Source: Helochares maculicollis (lineage: Eukaryota; Arthropoda; Insecta; Coleoptera; Hydrophilidae). From it: 49,686 nt of DNA. The translations under genes and the position numbers were made by a program. The stretch spans positions 1-49,686 of the forward strand of contig JAWQRO010000193.1 of NCBI GenBank assembly GCA_033557835.1, in the 5' to 3' direction. The notes under the pieces were generated by a model, which was given only the letters and a program-made list of their open reading frames with translations, was not told the DNA's origin and made no database searches. This document shows positions 1-11,260 of this stretch, one piece after another. How positions within the stretch are numbered: position 1 is the first letter of the stretch; the number at the start of each line of letters is the position of its first letter.

Positions 1-48
<48 letters not shown>
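1..48. repeat. (AT)n microsatellite
   Basis: The window opens with an uninterrupted AT dinucleotide run of about 48 bp, cut by the window edge. It falls in the intron that follows the second visible Cyclin T exon. Length is likely to vary between individuals and may be affected by assembly. Confidence 0.95.
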
Positions 49-51
<3 letters not shown>

Positions 52-91
52 ATTTTTTTTGTTTCTTCACTAGAAATATTTTTAAATTTAC

Positions 92-3000
92 CTTTCAGAG
101 TTTACATCGAGGTTTGTGTGATTGGTGTGGTTCTTGCATAGGTGAGCTACTTTAATTACATGTTCCAACTTCCTGGGCTGCTCTTCTACCTTTGCGGCAA
201 GAAATAGTGCCGCAGATGCTATCGATTGCCATGGAAAATGGGTGAACGAGTGGAAAACATAAAAGCGATGCATATAAACAATCGCTGTGTTGATACATAA
301 TTGAGTACTGAAGCTAAGTTAAGGAAATATTTGCAAAATTCCTTGAATATCATAATAAATACACATTTAAGGGTTTATATTGTAAATTTTAAAATATAAG
401 CAGATTTTCCACATTATGTATATATGTGTAAGTGATATTAGTAAGTTGGTAAATCAAATTCATAATTTGATTGTAGAAAATAGCAAGTTATCCATTAGCC
501 AAATCGTCTAGGTCGAACAAAAAATATTTCTACATTTTAACCATTCCAGTTAATAGGCTCTGCACTGATAAAGAAATGAAATATTAAGTTGCATATAAAC
601 ATAACAGCAATATTATATTTAATATATCATATGACATAATATAAGCTGTATTTTCCTTTGTTAACAGTTGTATATATGTTGTGTAAGTTAGCAGTTTGAA
701 CTCTATCATTCTAATATGTTTCTGAATCATTTATAAGAATGTTTAATGATCATAGTAGCACGGTTTCATCTATTGCTTTAATATGCACTCTCTGTATTAG
801 TTTTTAAAAACATATCCAAGGTATTCAGTGATTTAATGACAGACTTGTAAAGTACTACTTTTTCCCTGAATTTCTTGGGTTTTTGTAGCATTTATTTAGT
901 AGATTGTGGTGAAAAGGCACACACTTAGGCCTGTAATCATCATAAGTACTCAAACAATCCAGTTTTCACCATTCTCACAATTCTCTGATTTTTTGTTGAC
1001 ACCAGTCATGGCTCATAGATTTCATAATGTCACAAGTCTGTCACAAATCCCATCTGGATGTTTTTAAGTGGTGTTTTAATTCCAAAGAGGCATTATTTTA
1101 GTTTAAAACTGAATTAGAGTGAGAAATGAGGTGATCATACCTTAAAGGTAGTATCTACGGCATATTGTGTAAATGAAGCAACATCTAAGGAGCAGAACAA
1201 AAACTTGAAATTGGTAAATTTCTTCTTTGTATTGGCGTTTGGTAACCATGGTTCTAAGGAAAATGTAAAATAATAAACAAAGGCAATTGTAAGTAGATCC
1301 TTAAATTCATTTTTAAAAAGAATTGAGATTACACATTTTATTTATTTACACTTAGATATGATATCTTAATTTCCTTATGAAAGAATTAGTTAATACAAAT
1401 ATTTGTGTTTGTAGATTTTTGCTACTCAGGATGAATGTAAAATGAGTAGCACATTTTTAAAATGGGTTTATTGGAGGAGAGATGATGATGGGTTAACCTT
1501 GCTAATTTGATAGAGATTCATTAGGTATAGTATTGATGGAATACATTAGCATAGAACTTAATTTAAAGCAATCATACATTGACATTCTAGAGTAGTTTTT
1601 AACAAGTGAAAATGATTGTAAATGAAAGTATCATAGATAATTTATGTAATTTGAAAATCAAAAAGCTTGATCGTCATAATTTATTCAAACTGGTATCTTT
1701 AGTCAAAATAATTTATGGCATAGATAAAATATATATCATAATAAATTTGAGCATTGTAAAAATTTTAAAAAGTATTGCTTCTTGCAAGTTAGGTAATAAT
1801 AAATTTAGACAAAATAATATATTTCGGCATATTTTTAGTATTGTTCTGCCGAGTATTATTTCCTCACAAAGTTGATGAACTAAGTTTAATATTAGAATTT
1901 CTTTTGTAATAAACAAAAGTCCATTCATTATTTTGCAGTTACGCATCATATGAAATAAGAAACACCAAATATTAGTAAGATTTTCTTTAGAGGCTCTGAT
2001 TAAGAAAGGCTAGGATCTATGACCATACCAAATCATTAATTTTCTGCAATGCCCCAATATCATTACTTGGAACATCATTATACAATTTCTGGAAAAATCC
2101 CTTAGGTGCTAAAATTTTTGGAAACTACAGGTAACACAGGACGATTCTAAACCCATGAATTATAATTACAATGAGATGTAAAATTAAAGAGTGGACTTGG
2201 TTTAAGCAATTAATTTTTATATCTTATACCCTTCAGCAACACGAGCAAATCCGTGAAGGCAGTGTTTATTAATCCATAGATTTCAAGTTAATTAAATAGT
2301 TCAATGTAATAAAAATAGCACCAAAACTGTTTTTTCCTAATCAAGAAATTTAAAGTGTACCAATTGCAAATGTTAATGTCAACAAAATGCCGCATGCAAG
2401 ATATAAAGTAATGATGGCCTATAACAGAATAAAATGTTACAATTTCTCAAATAGAGAATCTTGAAATATATTGATGTTCAACAAGTGCATTTCATTAAAG
2501 ATGATCACTTTCATATGGCAATATTTTAATGTTCAAATTTTCAGACTGCTTTATATTGAAAATAAAAATAAAGTTAAAACAATTATGAAACTATACAACA
2601 ACGCATACAATCAACCACGCCAGAAGACTGTCGCTCATGTGCAAAGTTCAGAATAAAATTCTATAAAGACATTAAAAAATAGACATAGAATTAAATACAC
2701 GCAACTCTTGAATAAGAGAAAATTTAACGTCAACAAGTAAAAAGAAATGAAAATCTAAGGCGTAACAAAAATATACAACAAATCAGAATGTATGACGGCA
2801 AGTAAAGAGGGCACTTGCTCTTAAAGATAAATGGTAACTTGAAGCACAAAGGCTTTTGATTGATTGTAACAGTACTAAGGCAAGAGCAATTGTAAATGGC
2901 ATAAATGTAATTATATATTATTTAAATGGTGTCTCGTCCTAGCATCTTGTCTTGTAAAACAGTTTAATGCAAAAATACTGCTAACAAAATCCACAATAGC

Positions 3001-4551
3001 ATAGGGTAATAATATGAATAGAAAAGATTGGCTGATGCAGCTAAAATCGAATGAGATTAAAGTGGGAATGAGACCACAGATCAGTTATAAAATCCAAAAC
3101 AAATTAAACTTCAATGGCATCTAATGGATTATTACGTACATTAGATTCCGAATTCAAAATAATTATTAAAGAAAGAGTTGCAGAACAATTTTTGAAAAAA
3201 ATCAGAATTTAAGTGGAATATAACTCATGTTCTCACTTTTTCAAGTACGATTTTTTGTTTTGTAGTTCAAACAAGCTGATTGCTAAATTAATTAGGAAGT
3301 TTAGCAGAGCTCGGCATTTTTAAAAGCATCCTAGTTATGGAAAAAAAAAACAAATTTAGCTCTACAAAGTTTGCTGGTATAAGACGAAAAATGAGCACAT
3401 TGACGTATCCGAGTGTCAGCAATGCGTTTCAGGGTGTCTCATGCTATATTAGACCAATTTGCAAGATATGAGCAGGCTCTATTAGTCCTTGTATAATAAC
3501 ATCATGTTAGGTAAGTTGGATTAAATCTGATTTGGTTTACAATATTGAATTTTCGGAATGATTTTGTCAGACTCTTGGCATTTAGTTTCAAGTTGATTGC
3601 ATTTTTAAATCCTTGGATCAGACATTAATTAATACGAAATATCTATATTGTATTTTGTTATCCCAACACCACTTATTGCATAACTGATAAAATGTGAGCT
3701 CATCAGCTATTTGAATATTAAATTAGATAACTAATCTGAAATTGGTTAATTATTGATTTCGAGTTCATAAGATTAATGTGATTGTGTATGACTAATGATT
3801 ATAGTTAAAATTATCATCAAACATAAAGAAATGAAAGTAAAATTTTAAGAAATATAAACTTTTCAATTTATTTAATATTTTTTATTTTCTACTTGATGTT
3901 TCTTTACAATTATTTCGTTTAATTACACAAATATACAAAGAGTAAAAATAATACAACATAAAAACATAATACTTAAGAAAAATAGACGCTGGTGAAAGGA
4001 TAACCTGCAAAACTAAGAAAATAGAAAAATAATCACGTGGCTGAAAAGGAAGAAATTTCTATTTTATATATAGAGTAGAGCTCCAACAGCACAAAAGATT
4101 GGTTATAAAGAGAAGAGAATAGTTGCAAAATACAGTGTTTTTATGAGTATCTAATGTATGCAAGAGTAGGTAAGGCAACCCATTCAGTCAGATTTGACTG
4201 CATTTTGTGACCTTGACTTATGGTTTGTGTCAAAATAATGCGAATTTTCACTTAATTAATACGTTAACACCTAAAAAAACAAGTTGCGGAAAATCTGCTT
4301 ATAAGTAAAATAATTAGATTTGCGTATAAAGTCAGGCAAATGAGGGCAAATTGTGGCGCAAATAGCATGCCGTCATACATACTTTGGTTAAAAAAAGGAT
4401 ACACTTTAAGTCTTTGGCCCATGTCCTGTATAAAATTGGCTGCTTGTTGTCTGTACTGTAATTCTTTGTAGGAGTCGAGGCCACATTTCCTCGACGGAGT
4501 ATTTTCCAACTGTTCCTTGGAAAAATACCATCTTTCATCGTTGTTAGCCAT
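92..4551 (-). CDS. CycT: Cyclin T, N-terminal exons (partial gene)
   Basis: Cyclin T is the regulatory partner of CDK9 in P-TEFb, which phosphorylates the RNA polymerase II C-terminal domain and releases paused polymerase in the nucleus. Two exons are visible. Exon 1 (4551 down to 4403) starts MANNDERWYFSKEQLENTPS and continues with the cyclin-box segment YRQQAANFIQDMGQRLKV. Exon 2 (307 down to 92) continues VTQLCINTAIVYMHRFY and then AALFLAAKVEEQPRKLEHV, the hallmark of the first cyclin fold. The donor after exon 1 (GTATCC) and the CAG acceptor at 308-309 join in phase 2, and exon 2 ends at a GTAAAT donor. The protein ends at about residue 121 here; the rest of the cyclin fold and the C-terminal region lie beyond the left edge. 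The start is set by family agreement. Cyclin K and L were considered, but the RWYF and QQAAN segments fit T best. Confidence 0.93.
308..4402 (-). other. Cyclin T intron 1, no gene seen
   Basis: This 4.1 kb AT-rich stretch separates the two Cyclin T exons. Short reading frames exist (for example 1606-1875 plus and 1713-1949 minus), but they have low-complexity composition, no recognisable motif and no matching splice context. I found no repeats, RNA genes or conserved-looking exons. Confidence 0.7.
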
Positions 4552-4835
4552 TTACCTACGTCACAACACCTCTGAATACTAGGATAGGCGGCGCCACTAT
4601 CAATAAAAATATTCCGGTGCATTTGATTTATTCAAAAACTAAGCATGATTGCTTCAAACGGCAAACCGAAACGCGAAAACTGATTAAAAGTCAAATAAAA
4701 TACAATAAGCATTAATACTGCTGCTTTCGCGTTCTCAATGTCTTTAATTAACATCGACACATGCTAATCTTGCGTCACTACAAAGTTGGTTTTCCCAGAA
4801 GTCGGACTGGTGCTCAATTATTTCTTATATTTCAG
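4552..4835. promoter_or_regulatory. probable divergent promoter of Cyclin T and KANSL2, with KANSL2 5' UTR exon
   Basis: Cyclin T begins at 4551 on the minus strand. On the plus strand a noncoding segment ends at a TTTCAG|GTAATT donor (exon end 4835), about 2.1 kb before the acceptor that sits 1 base before the KANSL2 start codon. Local base composition is less AT-rich than the surroundings and contains several CG dinucleotides. The simplest reading is one bidirectional promoter in about 280 bp. The donor and the arrangement are seen; transcription start sites are inferred, and no TATA box was recognised. Confidence 0.45.
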
Positions 4836-6404
4836 GTAATTTAAGCTTTTCTGTTAAAATTTTTACTTTAAATTGTAGTTCGTAGCTTAGTTAATAGTAT
4901 GCCGTATTAATATCCAACGTGCTAAGTAGTTTACTAGTATTAAAATAATACATACAGTAATGTTGCAGAATTGGATGTTATGCACTGTTCGATGGCACAT
5001 GGACGGCGGTAAACAACACAACACTTTTTCAAATCCAATATTTTTCAGTAACCCATGTTCGCGGTTGTTAATTTATCCCTAATTAATTAAACGAATTTAC
5101 TTTTTACTGGCGCTATTTAATTTTAAACGATATGAGCATCATAAGGTCCAAAACAACACTCGACTCGAAACTGATTAAAAATGGCGGCTTCCTCAACTGA
5201 TCTGAAGCTTTGTATGTAGCGGGAGGTTTAAAACTACCTGCTCTAAAACACTTTACATCCCTTATTTGTACCTACCTTTTCTGGGAACTATCACCATGTG
5301 TTCATTGTAACAATTGTCCTTTATAGAGCTCAACGACAAAAAAGATAGACATATTAAAACAAATGCTGAAAATACAAAAGATATGCGAATTTCCCTTATT
5401 GTGTATATTTTAGAAAGTCTGATCGGGTTTTAACAAGATACGATAAAATTTATTATTAAATTAATAGCAATTGCGTATAGTTTCGTTTACGTGAAATTGG
5501 GAATTTATATGACTTTTCGAGTTACTATTTAGTTTGAGTTAATTCCTATTTTAAAAGTATGACTGATAAATAAAAGTTGTTCACATTCAATTAAACAGAA
5601 CTTTTAGGAAGATATTTAGGTTGCATTTTGCTTTGAACTTGAACTCCATAGGGGGTAGGGCAGTGTTAATTGTTCATGAACCTTGGACCCAGATGGGAAC
5701 CCTTTGTCAAATTTCAACGCATTGTAAGGTTTTCTAGAAAATACTTTTAATTTAAACGCAATTTTGTAAATTGTAGGGAAAAATTTTATATCAAGAATTT
5801 GCATATACAAGAATGTTAAAATATAGCATACTCAATGAAAGTGTTGACTTTTGTGTGCTAAAAACTTCATTGATATACAAAAAGACATCTTCACAACTCG
5901 ACACTTCTAATTTTCAAGATATATTTTATTTAAATTTCACCTTTTTAAAATATTAATTTTAATGACAATCAAGCTGCAATTTAGTATGATCTGGCATTTA
6001 ATAATTTTTAACATATATGCAGTTATATGGAATATTTATTGTGTAGTGGGTGTTACCCTGTCCACTAAAACAGATTAATTTTGCATTTGAATAAAAATCA
6101 ATAGTAAATCATTAGACTTAGTCATCGTATATCGTAGGAATAAAATTGTTATTGGATTTTTCAAATTTGCCTCATTACATAAATATATAAAGCAGAATTG
6201 CATTAGGGCATTTCTTTCATAAATGTGTATGTCTGTTAACAAATGTAGTATAGTAAAGAAATACAAAATTATATATCACAATTAATCACATTATGTAGCA
6301 ACAAAAGAATTACTTTTTTATAAAACAGCAAAATGAATTGAATATGTATTTTCACTTCAGGTATAATCTGATCGGCATTAGCTGTGTTTTTTTTAAATTT
6401 TTAT
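4836..6404 (+). other. stretch without a gene, probably KANSL2 5' intron
   Basis: AT-rich sequence with no convincing exon on either strand. It would form most of the KANSL2 5' UTR intron if the 4835 donor is used. A short minus-strand frame at 5616-5810 has no family resemblance. Confidence 0.5.
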
Positions 6405-6773
6405 AAGATGTCCAGGTTGTTTGCTATTCTAATCCAAGTTGTTCCTGCGATCTTTCTAATGTCTCAATCCCGTCTGTCATTAGGGCTCTTCTTTGGTCAT
6501 TTCATGTCTCTGGGATACCATTCGATTAGTCTTGTGGTCCATCTGTTATCAGTCGTACCGATGTGCCCAACCCATTGCCATTTAAGTAATTTTATTCTGT
6601 TAATGTTGTCAGTCACTTCAGTTTCTTCTCTTATCGAGTCATTTCTTTTTCTGTAGCACTTTGTTATTCCTAATATATTTCCATAGTTCTTTGGGTAGTT
6701 AGAAGTTTCTGAGTGAAAACTGCATTTAGAATCCAAGTTTCACAGCTGTATGTTAATACAGGTAAGATGCTTT
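6405..6773 (-). mobile_element. non-LTR retrotransposon (LINE) fragment, degenerate RT C-terminal region
   Basis: Read on the minus strand, this stretch encodes the region downstream of the reverse transcriptase catalytic core of LINEs: ILPVLTYSCETW, then after a frameshift GITKCYRKRNDSIREET, then LLKWQWVGHIGTTDNRW and LIEWYPRDMK, followed by KIAGTTWIRIANNLDIL. These correspond to the typical insect LINE pattern of LTYG.ETW, LGI..RD.IRNEEIR, LKW.WAGH.AR..D.RW and IEWRPR. There is at least one frameshift near 6675 and in-frame stops after the PRDMK segment and within the RRD segment, so it is a dead fragment. It lies in the probable 5' intron of KANSL2, antisense to that gene. The clade (RTE- or jockey-like) cannot be settled from so short a piece. 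Confidence 0.85.
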
Positions 6774-6957
6774 TTAAATATATACATTTGTGTGTGTGTA
6801 TATTGCGAAATTTAAATGCATAATTAATGCATTTATTTAACTACATGTGTTTTGTACGAACAGTCAGCAATGATCTATACTGAATTACAAATATAAACAC
6901 TCTAGAATTTGGACAATATATTTTAATAATTCTCATGACCTTCTTTCTCATTTCAGG

Positions 6958-8862
6958 ATGCAAACCCAAAAAGTTCATAAACCAACATCACCAAATACAA
7001 CAGCAGCAGCCAAAGCAGCTGCCTTACGAGCAGAACTTCAAATAGAACTGCAAAACAAGAAACAATGTGCCTACCAACCTTATGAATGTACTCAATTAAC
7101 TTTAAACGGTTACAATTATTGTTTGCGCCACATTTTAGAAGATAAAAGTGCCCCATTCAAGCAATGCAATTATGTTTACACAAGTAATGGGAAACGATGT
7201 TATATGCCAGCACCAAAGACTGATAAAAAAGAGTACGGGTAAGTACTAGTGATGATATTACACATTAGCAAATGCATTAGTTTCTTAATTGTAGATATTG
7301 CCATGAACATGCCCTTAAAACTCACTTAGCTAAAGCTAAACACGGAACAAGATACCCTCCTCCAAAAACAGCTGAAGTATTATTGCATTCTCTGTCTCAT
7401 TATGTAAAAAAGCCAAGGACTCGCTCGATTTCTTCCAACACACAATATTCAGATGAAGGAGGGCGAAATACGCCAGATGAAGGAGAACCAAAAGTTACTA
7501 AAAGTTTGGATCCGTTTGGTATGTTTTAGTTTTAGTGTTAATTTATTCTTTGGTAGCAAGTGTATACAGAAATTGCTTTAATCTGACACATTTTTCAGTC
7601 GATATAGACGCTTTCAGTATAAATGCTTCTAGAAGTGATATTCTTGATATGTGCAGTGAATCAGAAAGTGATGTAGAACCTGCTACGCAAGGTGCTGTAT
7701 GGGGAGATGCACAAGCCGATAGCTCAGATAATGAAAGCATTGATTCAGACCAGGAAGACCCATTGAAGTAAGTAATGCCAAATTTATAATGAATAGAAAA
7801 TGAGACATTCTGCAATATTTAATAATCTAAATTTAATATTAACTATCTCTCACCAGGCACGCAAATGTATACTCAGCAGAAGAAATAACTTTAGTCACAA
7901 GGGATAAGCTGGTTAAACTCCAATCACTATACATAGATCAGTATCGACACTTGCAATATATTCTAAGGGAACGCAAAAGAAAATATTTACATAATTTGAA
8001 GCGTGAGAAAGAAACCTGTTGCAGTATTCACAACCAGGTTCGGGATAATCCCAAAGAACAAAGGCTGTACAAAAAATTGAAAGCATACAATCAGTATCAT
8101 AGGAAACACGGAGTGGATGCCATTCTTAGCAAAAGAGTGCATGAGTTGCGAATGAAAATGACTGAAGGTATGGCTCCGAAACCGGCCACTTATGTGAAGT
8201 GTGCATTTACTGAAGGTGGTGTTAAATGTGGCGAGAGAGCATTACCCGTGGCACGGCATTGCCGCAAACACATTTTAGAAGATCCCAATCAAGTATTATT
8301 TAGAGCATGTGGAAAAATGAAAGCAGATGTTGAATGTACAACACCTATTGAAGCCATTTTTGAAGACACCACATGCCCACTTCACATGGATATCCCAATT
8401 TTAAGATCATACTCCCAAGCTCGAAAAGATTCAGAATCTGATTATGAGGACTCTATGGATTGCAACAATTCCAATATGACTGTTGCTGATAATCAAAAGG
8501 TTAAAACTGAATACATTGATAAGTCCATTGAATCTCCAATATCTAACAGTTTTGCAGACATTTCTAAAAAGTTAGGGTTTGAGGACTCGGCTGATGATTT
8601 TTTGAGTTCAACTATAAAACAAGAAAGCGTTAATGAATTAAGTAGTGTATTAGATACGACTGAAGATTTGTTTGATATTCCAGCAGCTGATATAGTGGAC
8701 GATCCAGATAAATTAACCATAGATGAATCTAGTATTCTAGAAGAGTCTGATTATAATAGTTCTGCAATGGAGCAAAACGATACTTCTGCCAAAGGAGGCA
8801 TTAGTGAGCCCATGGAATTTGAAGAAATGCCTGAAAGAAATGAATCTAAAAAATTCATTTAG
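6958..8862 (+). CDS. KANSL2: KAT8 regulatory NSL complex subunit 2 (KANSL2 / dgt1)
   Basis: KANSL2 is a subunit of the nuclear NSL complex, which carries the MOF/KAT8 histone H4 acetyltransferase to housekeeping promoters. The coding exons are 6958-7238, 7295-7518, 7599-7767 and 7857-8862, giving 559 residues; all junctions are GT-AG and keep phase. Two copies of the family's Cys/His cluster (zf-C3Hc3H type) are visible. The first is at about residues 38-110 (QCAYQPYECTQ, YCLRHILEDKSAPFKQC, YCHEHALKTH). The second is in the last exon (VKCAFTEGGVKCGERALP, HCRKHILEDPNQ, CPLHMD). Between them are an acidic Ser-rich linker and a Lys/Arg-rich predicted helix (RERKRKYLHNLKREKE). The tail is acidic. 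The acceptor CAG sits 1 base before the start codon, so the 5' UTR must be spliced. A polyadenylation signal AATAAA lies at 8978-8983. Confidence 0.92.
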
Positions 8863-11260
8863 TATGGCTATTAGAAATTGGTTCAAATTAATTTTTTTTT
8901 ACTTATTTAAATAGTAAATACCGTTATCAAAGTATTTTAAATTATAATGTTTGACAGTTGTATTCATTGTTGCATTTAATAAAATGAGTATTCTAAAGTT
9001 AGTTGTTTGATTTTATAAAAATACGCTATACTTTCCACCATGACTTCCTTTTTTTACGTTTTCTTTACTTACAAGTAAACATGAAACTTTTATATTTTGA
9101 TATACAGTAAAATTTATAATGTAATAGCTTTGAGAAATATACCAACGCACAATATAAGGGAGCATATGCAAGGCATATAGTTTAATTTTGTTAGCTACTA
9201 CTGTTTAAATAGACTCATTTTTGAAATCTTACGTGTTTGACTGTGAATATGGCCGAATTTGCTACAAAAACATGATTTTCATTTTTGAAGTACTGATATA
9301 ACTTTCATCCAAACTGGGTGTAGGTATGAAATACTTGAAAACAAATGTAATAAAAATTGTGGAGCATCTAAATTTCAACTGTTACAAGCACAACATAGAA
9401 CATTCTCTCGAAAAAGTCATGTTTATGAGACTACTAAAATTCTGAAAATTAAAAACAATTCAGAAGAAAATATATTAAGCCACTCTCAACAAAAAACAAC
9501 TGTGCTAATGTAAACAGCCCTATTTATATTCAATAATATGCATTTATTAAATTTCCATAAACTACTACAATTAACTAGCATATCACATCCTAGTGTAGCT
9601 GGACATAATTTCCCTGGGTAGAAAAGTAAACCATTATAAGATATACGAATTGACACTTCTTTCAAGCTTCTTGTATGTAGCATTTTCATTGAAAAGATAT
9701 AATTGTTTAGTTAAATAATTAATTTCCCTCTAACTGTATCAAATGCAAATACAGAACCAGTAAACGACAATTTGTAATAACATGAAATAAGAAAAGTATT
9801 TATCTCCAATCAAACAATTTTGTTTTAATAATTTATATTTTTTAAAGAAATTTCATACAAATTATACAAAAGCAAAATAATTTTTCTACAATCAACTCAA
9901 AACACCACAGCTGCATGCAGCATTCCATTTAACATTTTAAATAAGTCTCACAGAAGTAAAAAATGTATTTGACTTAAAACTAGCGTTTCATTATTGTACA
10001 ATAGTCTTAATTATTTTGTTTAAGCCTATATTTGATGAATATCTCACAGAAATGTATCATCACGCAAAAGTTTTACGTCATAATACTGAAAATTTTGCAA
10101 TTACACTTTTAGTTGTTTTGTTTGCAGTTTAATATTTGTAAAAAAATAAGTCTAGAAGTCAGCTATAAGCCTAAACAAGTGTTAAACTCTGAAATAGAAT
10201 TTAGTAATATTATTATTTCTACTGAAATGTGTATTTGAATGATTTTTAGAACATAGTTTTTCTCCCTTTTAAAATCATCTTTCAGCAAATATATTTAAAA
10301 TAAATTAAATGAAGGTGACATTTCATCGATAAATGAAAACTAAAAATCAATTTAGTATATATTATCACAGCCTAAGAATTAGGAACCACAGATAAAAAAA
10401 TAAATTCCTTAAGATCGTAATCTATTACATGAAAAAAAACCCAAAGTATATTGTAGTTGCTAAATGTATTCTATGGGTTTAGGTTCCTTAAAACATTTAG
10501 CTAGGTATGAATAATTTAATGTAGCAGATGTAGAAGAATTGCAAATGTAGGTAGCTTATTTGCTCTTAACAATATAAAAAGTAAAACTTAGAAGTAGTGC
10601 GTAAATAACGAATGATTTCAAGATGCTGGGAAAATGTAAGAGTTAGAAAAACATGTAAATAAAAAATAAACAAGTTTCAGTAAGAAATAATAATTTTACC
10701 AATAAAATTTCCTATTTATTAATTATTTACAAATGTATTAAATACTGAAAATCTCGGTTGCATTGTTGTTATTAAATTAAAATATTTTACTGAAAACCCA
10801 CTGTAGCCTAGCAATTAAAATTCTCTCTTCATTTAAACAAAATGAAAAATTAACAAACTAGCTATCAGCACATTAGTATCGAGCAGAAAAAGTAACACCT
10901 TATAAAATTACAAATTTTACCACCTCACGTATATATAAAATACTGTTATCTACCTTTATATATTAAGTATTAAATATGCCACACTTGTAGTTGATAGAAA
11001 TTTTTAAAGTATCATATATTCCTCCTTTTTATTAAAAAATAATGAAATTTAACAATTTCTAGTGAGCCAATCCAATTAAAAAATGAAATGATATGTTCTG
11101 TTGGGTTTCCCAACCACAAAAAGACTGAATCGACCAAAACTGGGGTGTTGCAAAATACTACGCTACTAAATAATCAAGATGATGCCCACTAAAATAAAAA
11201 TTAAAAAAGAAAACATAAAACACCTAATAATAATTATTAGTCACATTTCAAATTCGATAT
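8863..11260. other. convergent 3' region between KANSL2 and the ZIP gene
   Basis: This 2.4 kb stretch is AT-rich and holds the KANSL2 3' UTR (AATAAA at 8978-8983) and, on the minus strand, presumably the 3' UTR of the ZIP transporter. No exon, repeat or RNA gene was recognised. The minus frame at 9486-9689 looks like chance. Confidence 0.6.

Noticed and set aside
1606..1949. Opposed reading frames (plus 89 codons, minus 78 codons)
   Set aside because: Low-complexity Ile/Leu/Lys/Asn-rich translation, overlap on both strands, no motif; lies inside the Cyclin T intron.
6384..6656. Plus-strand 90-codon frame
   Set aside because: It is the antisense of the LINE RT fragment read on the minus strand.
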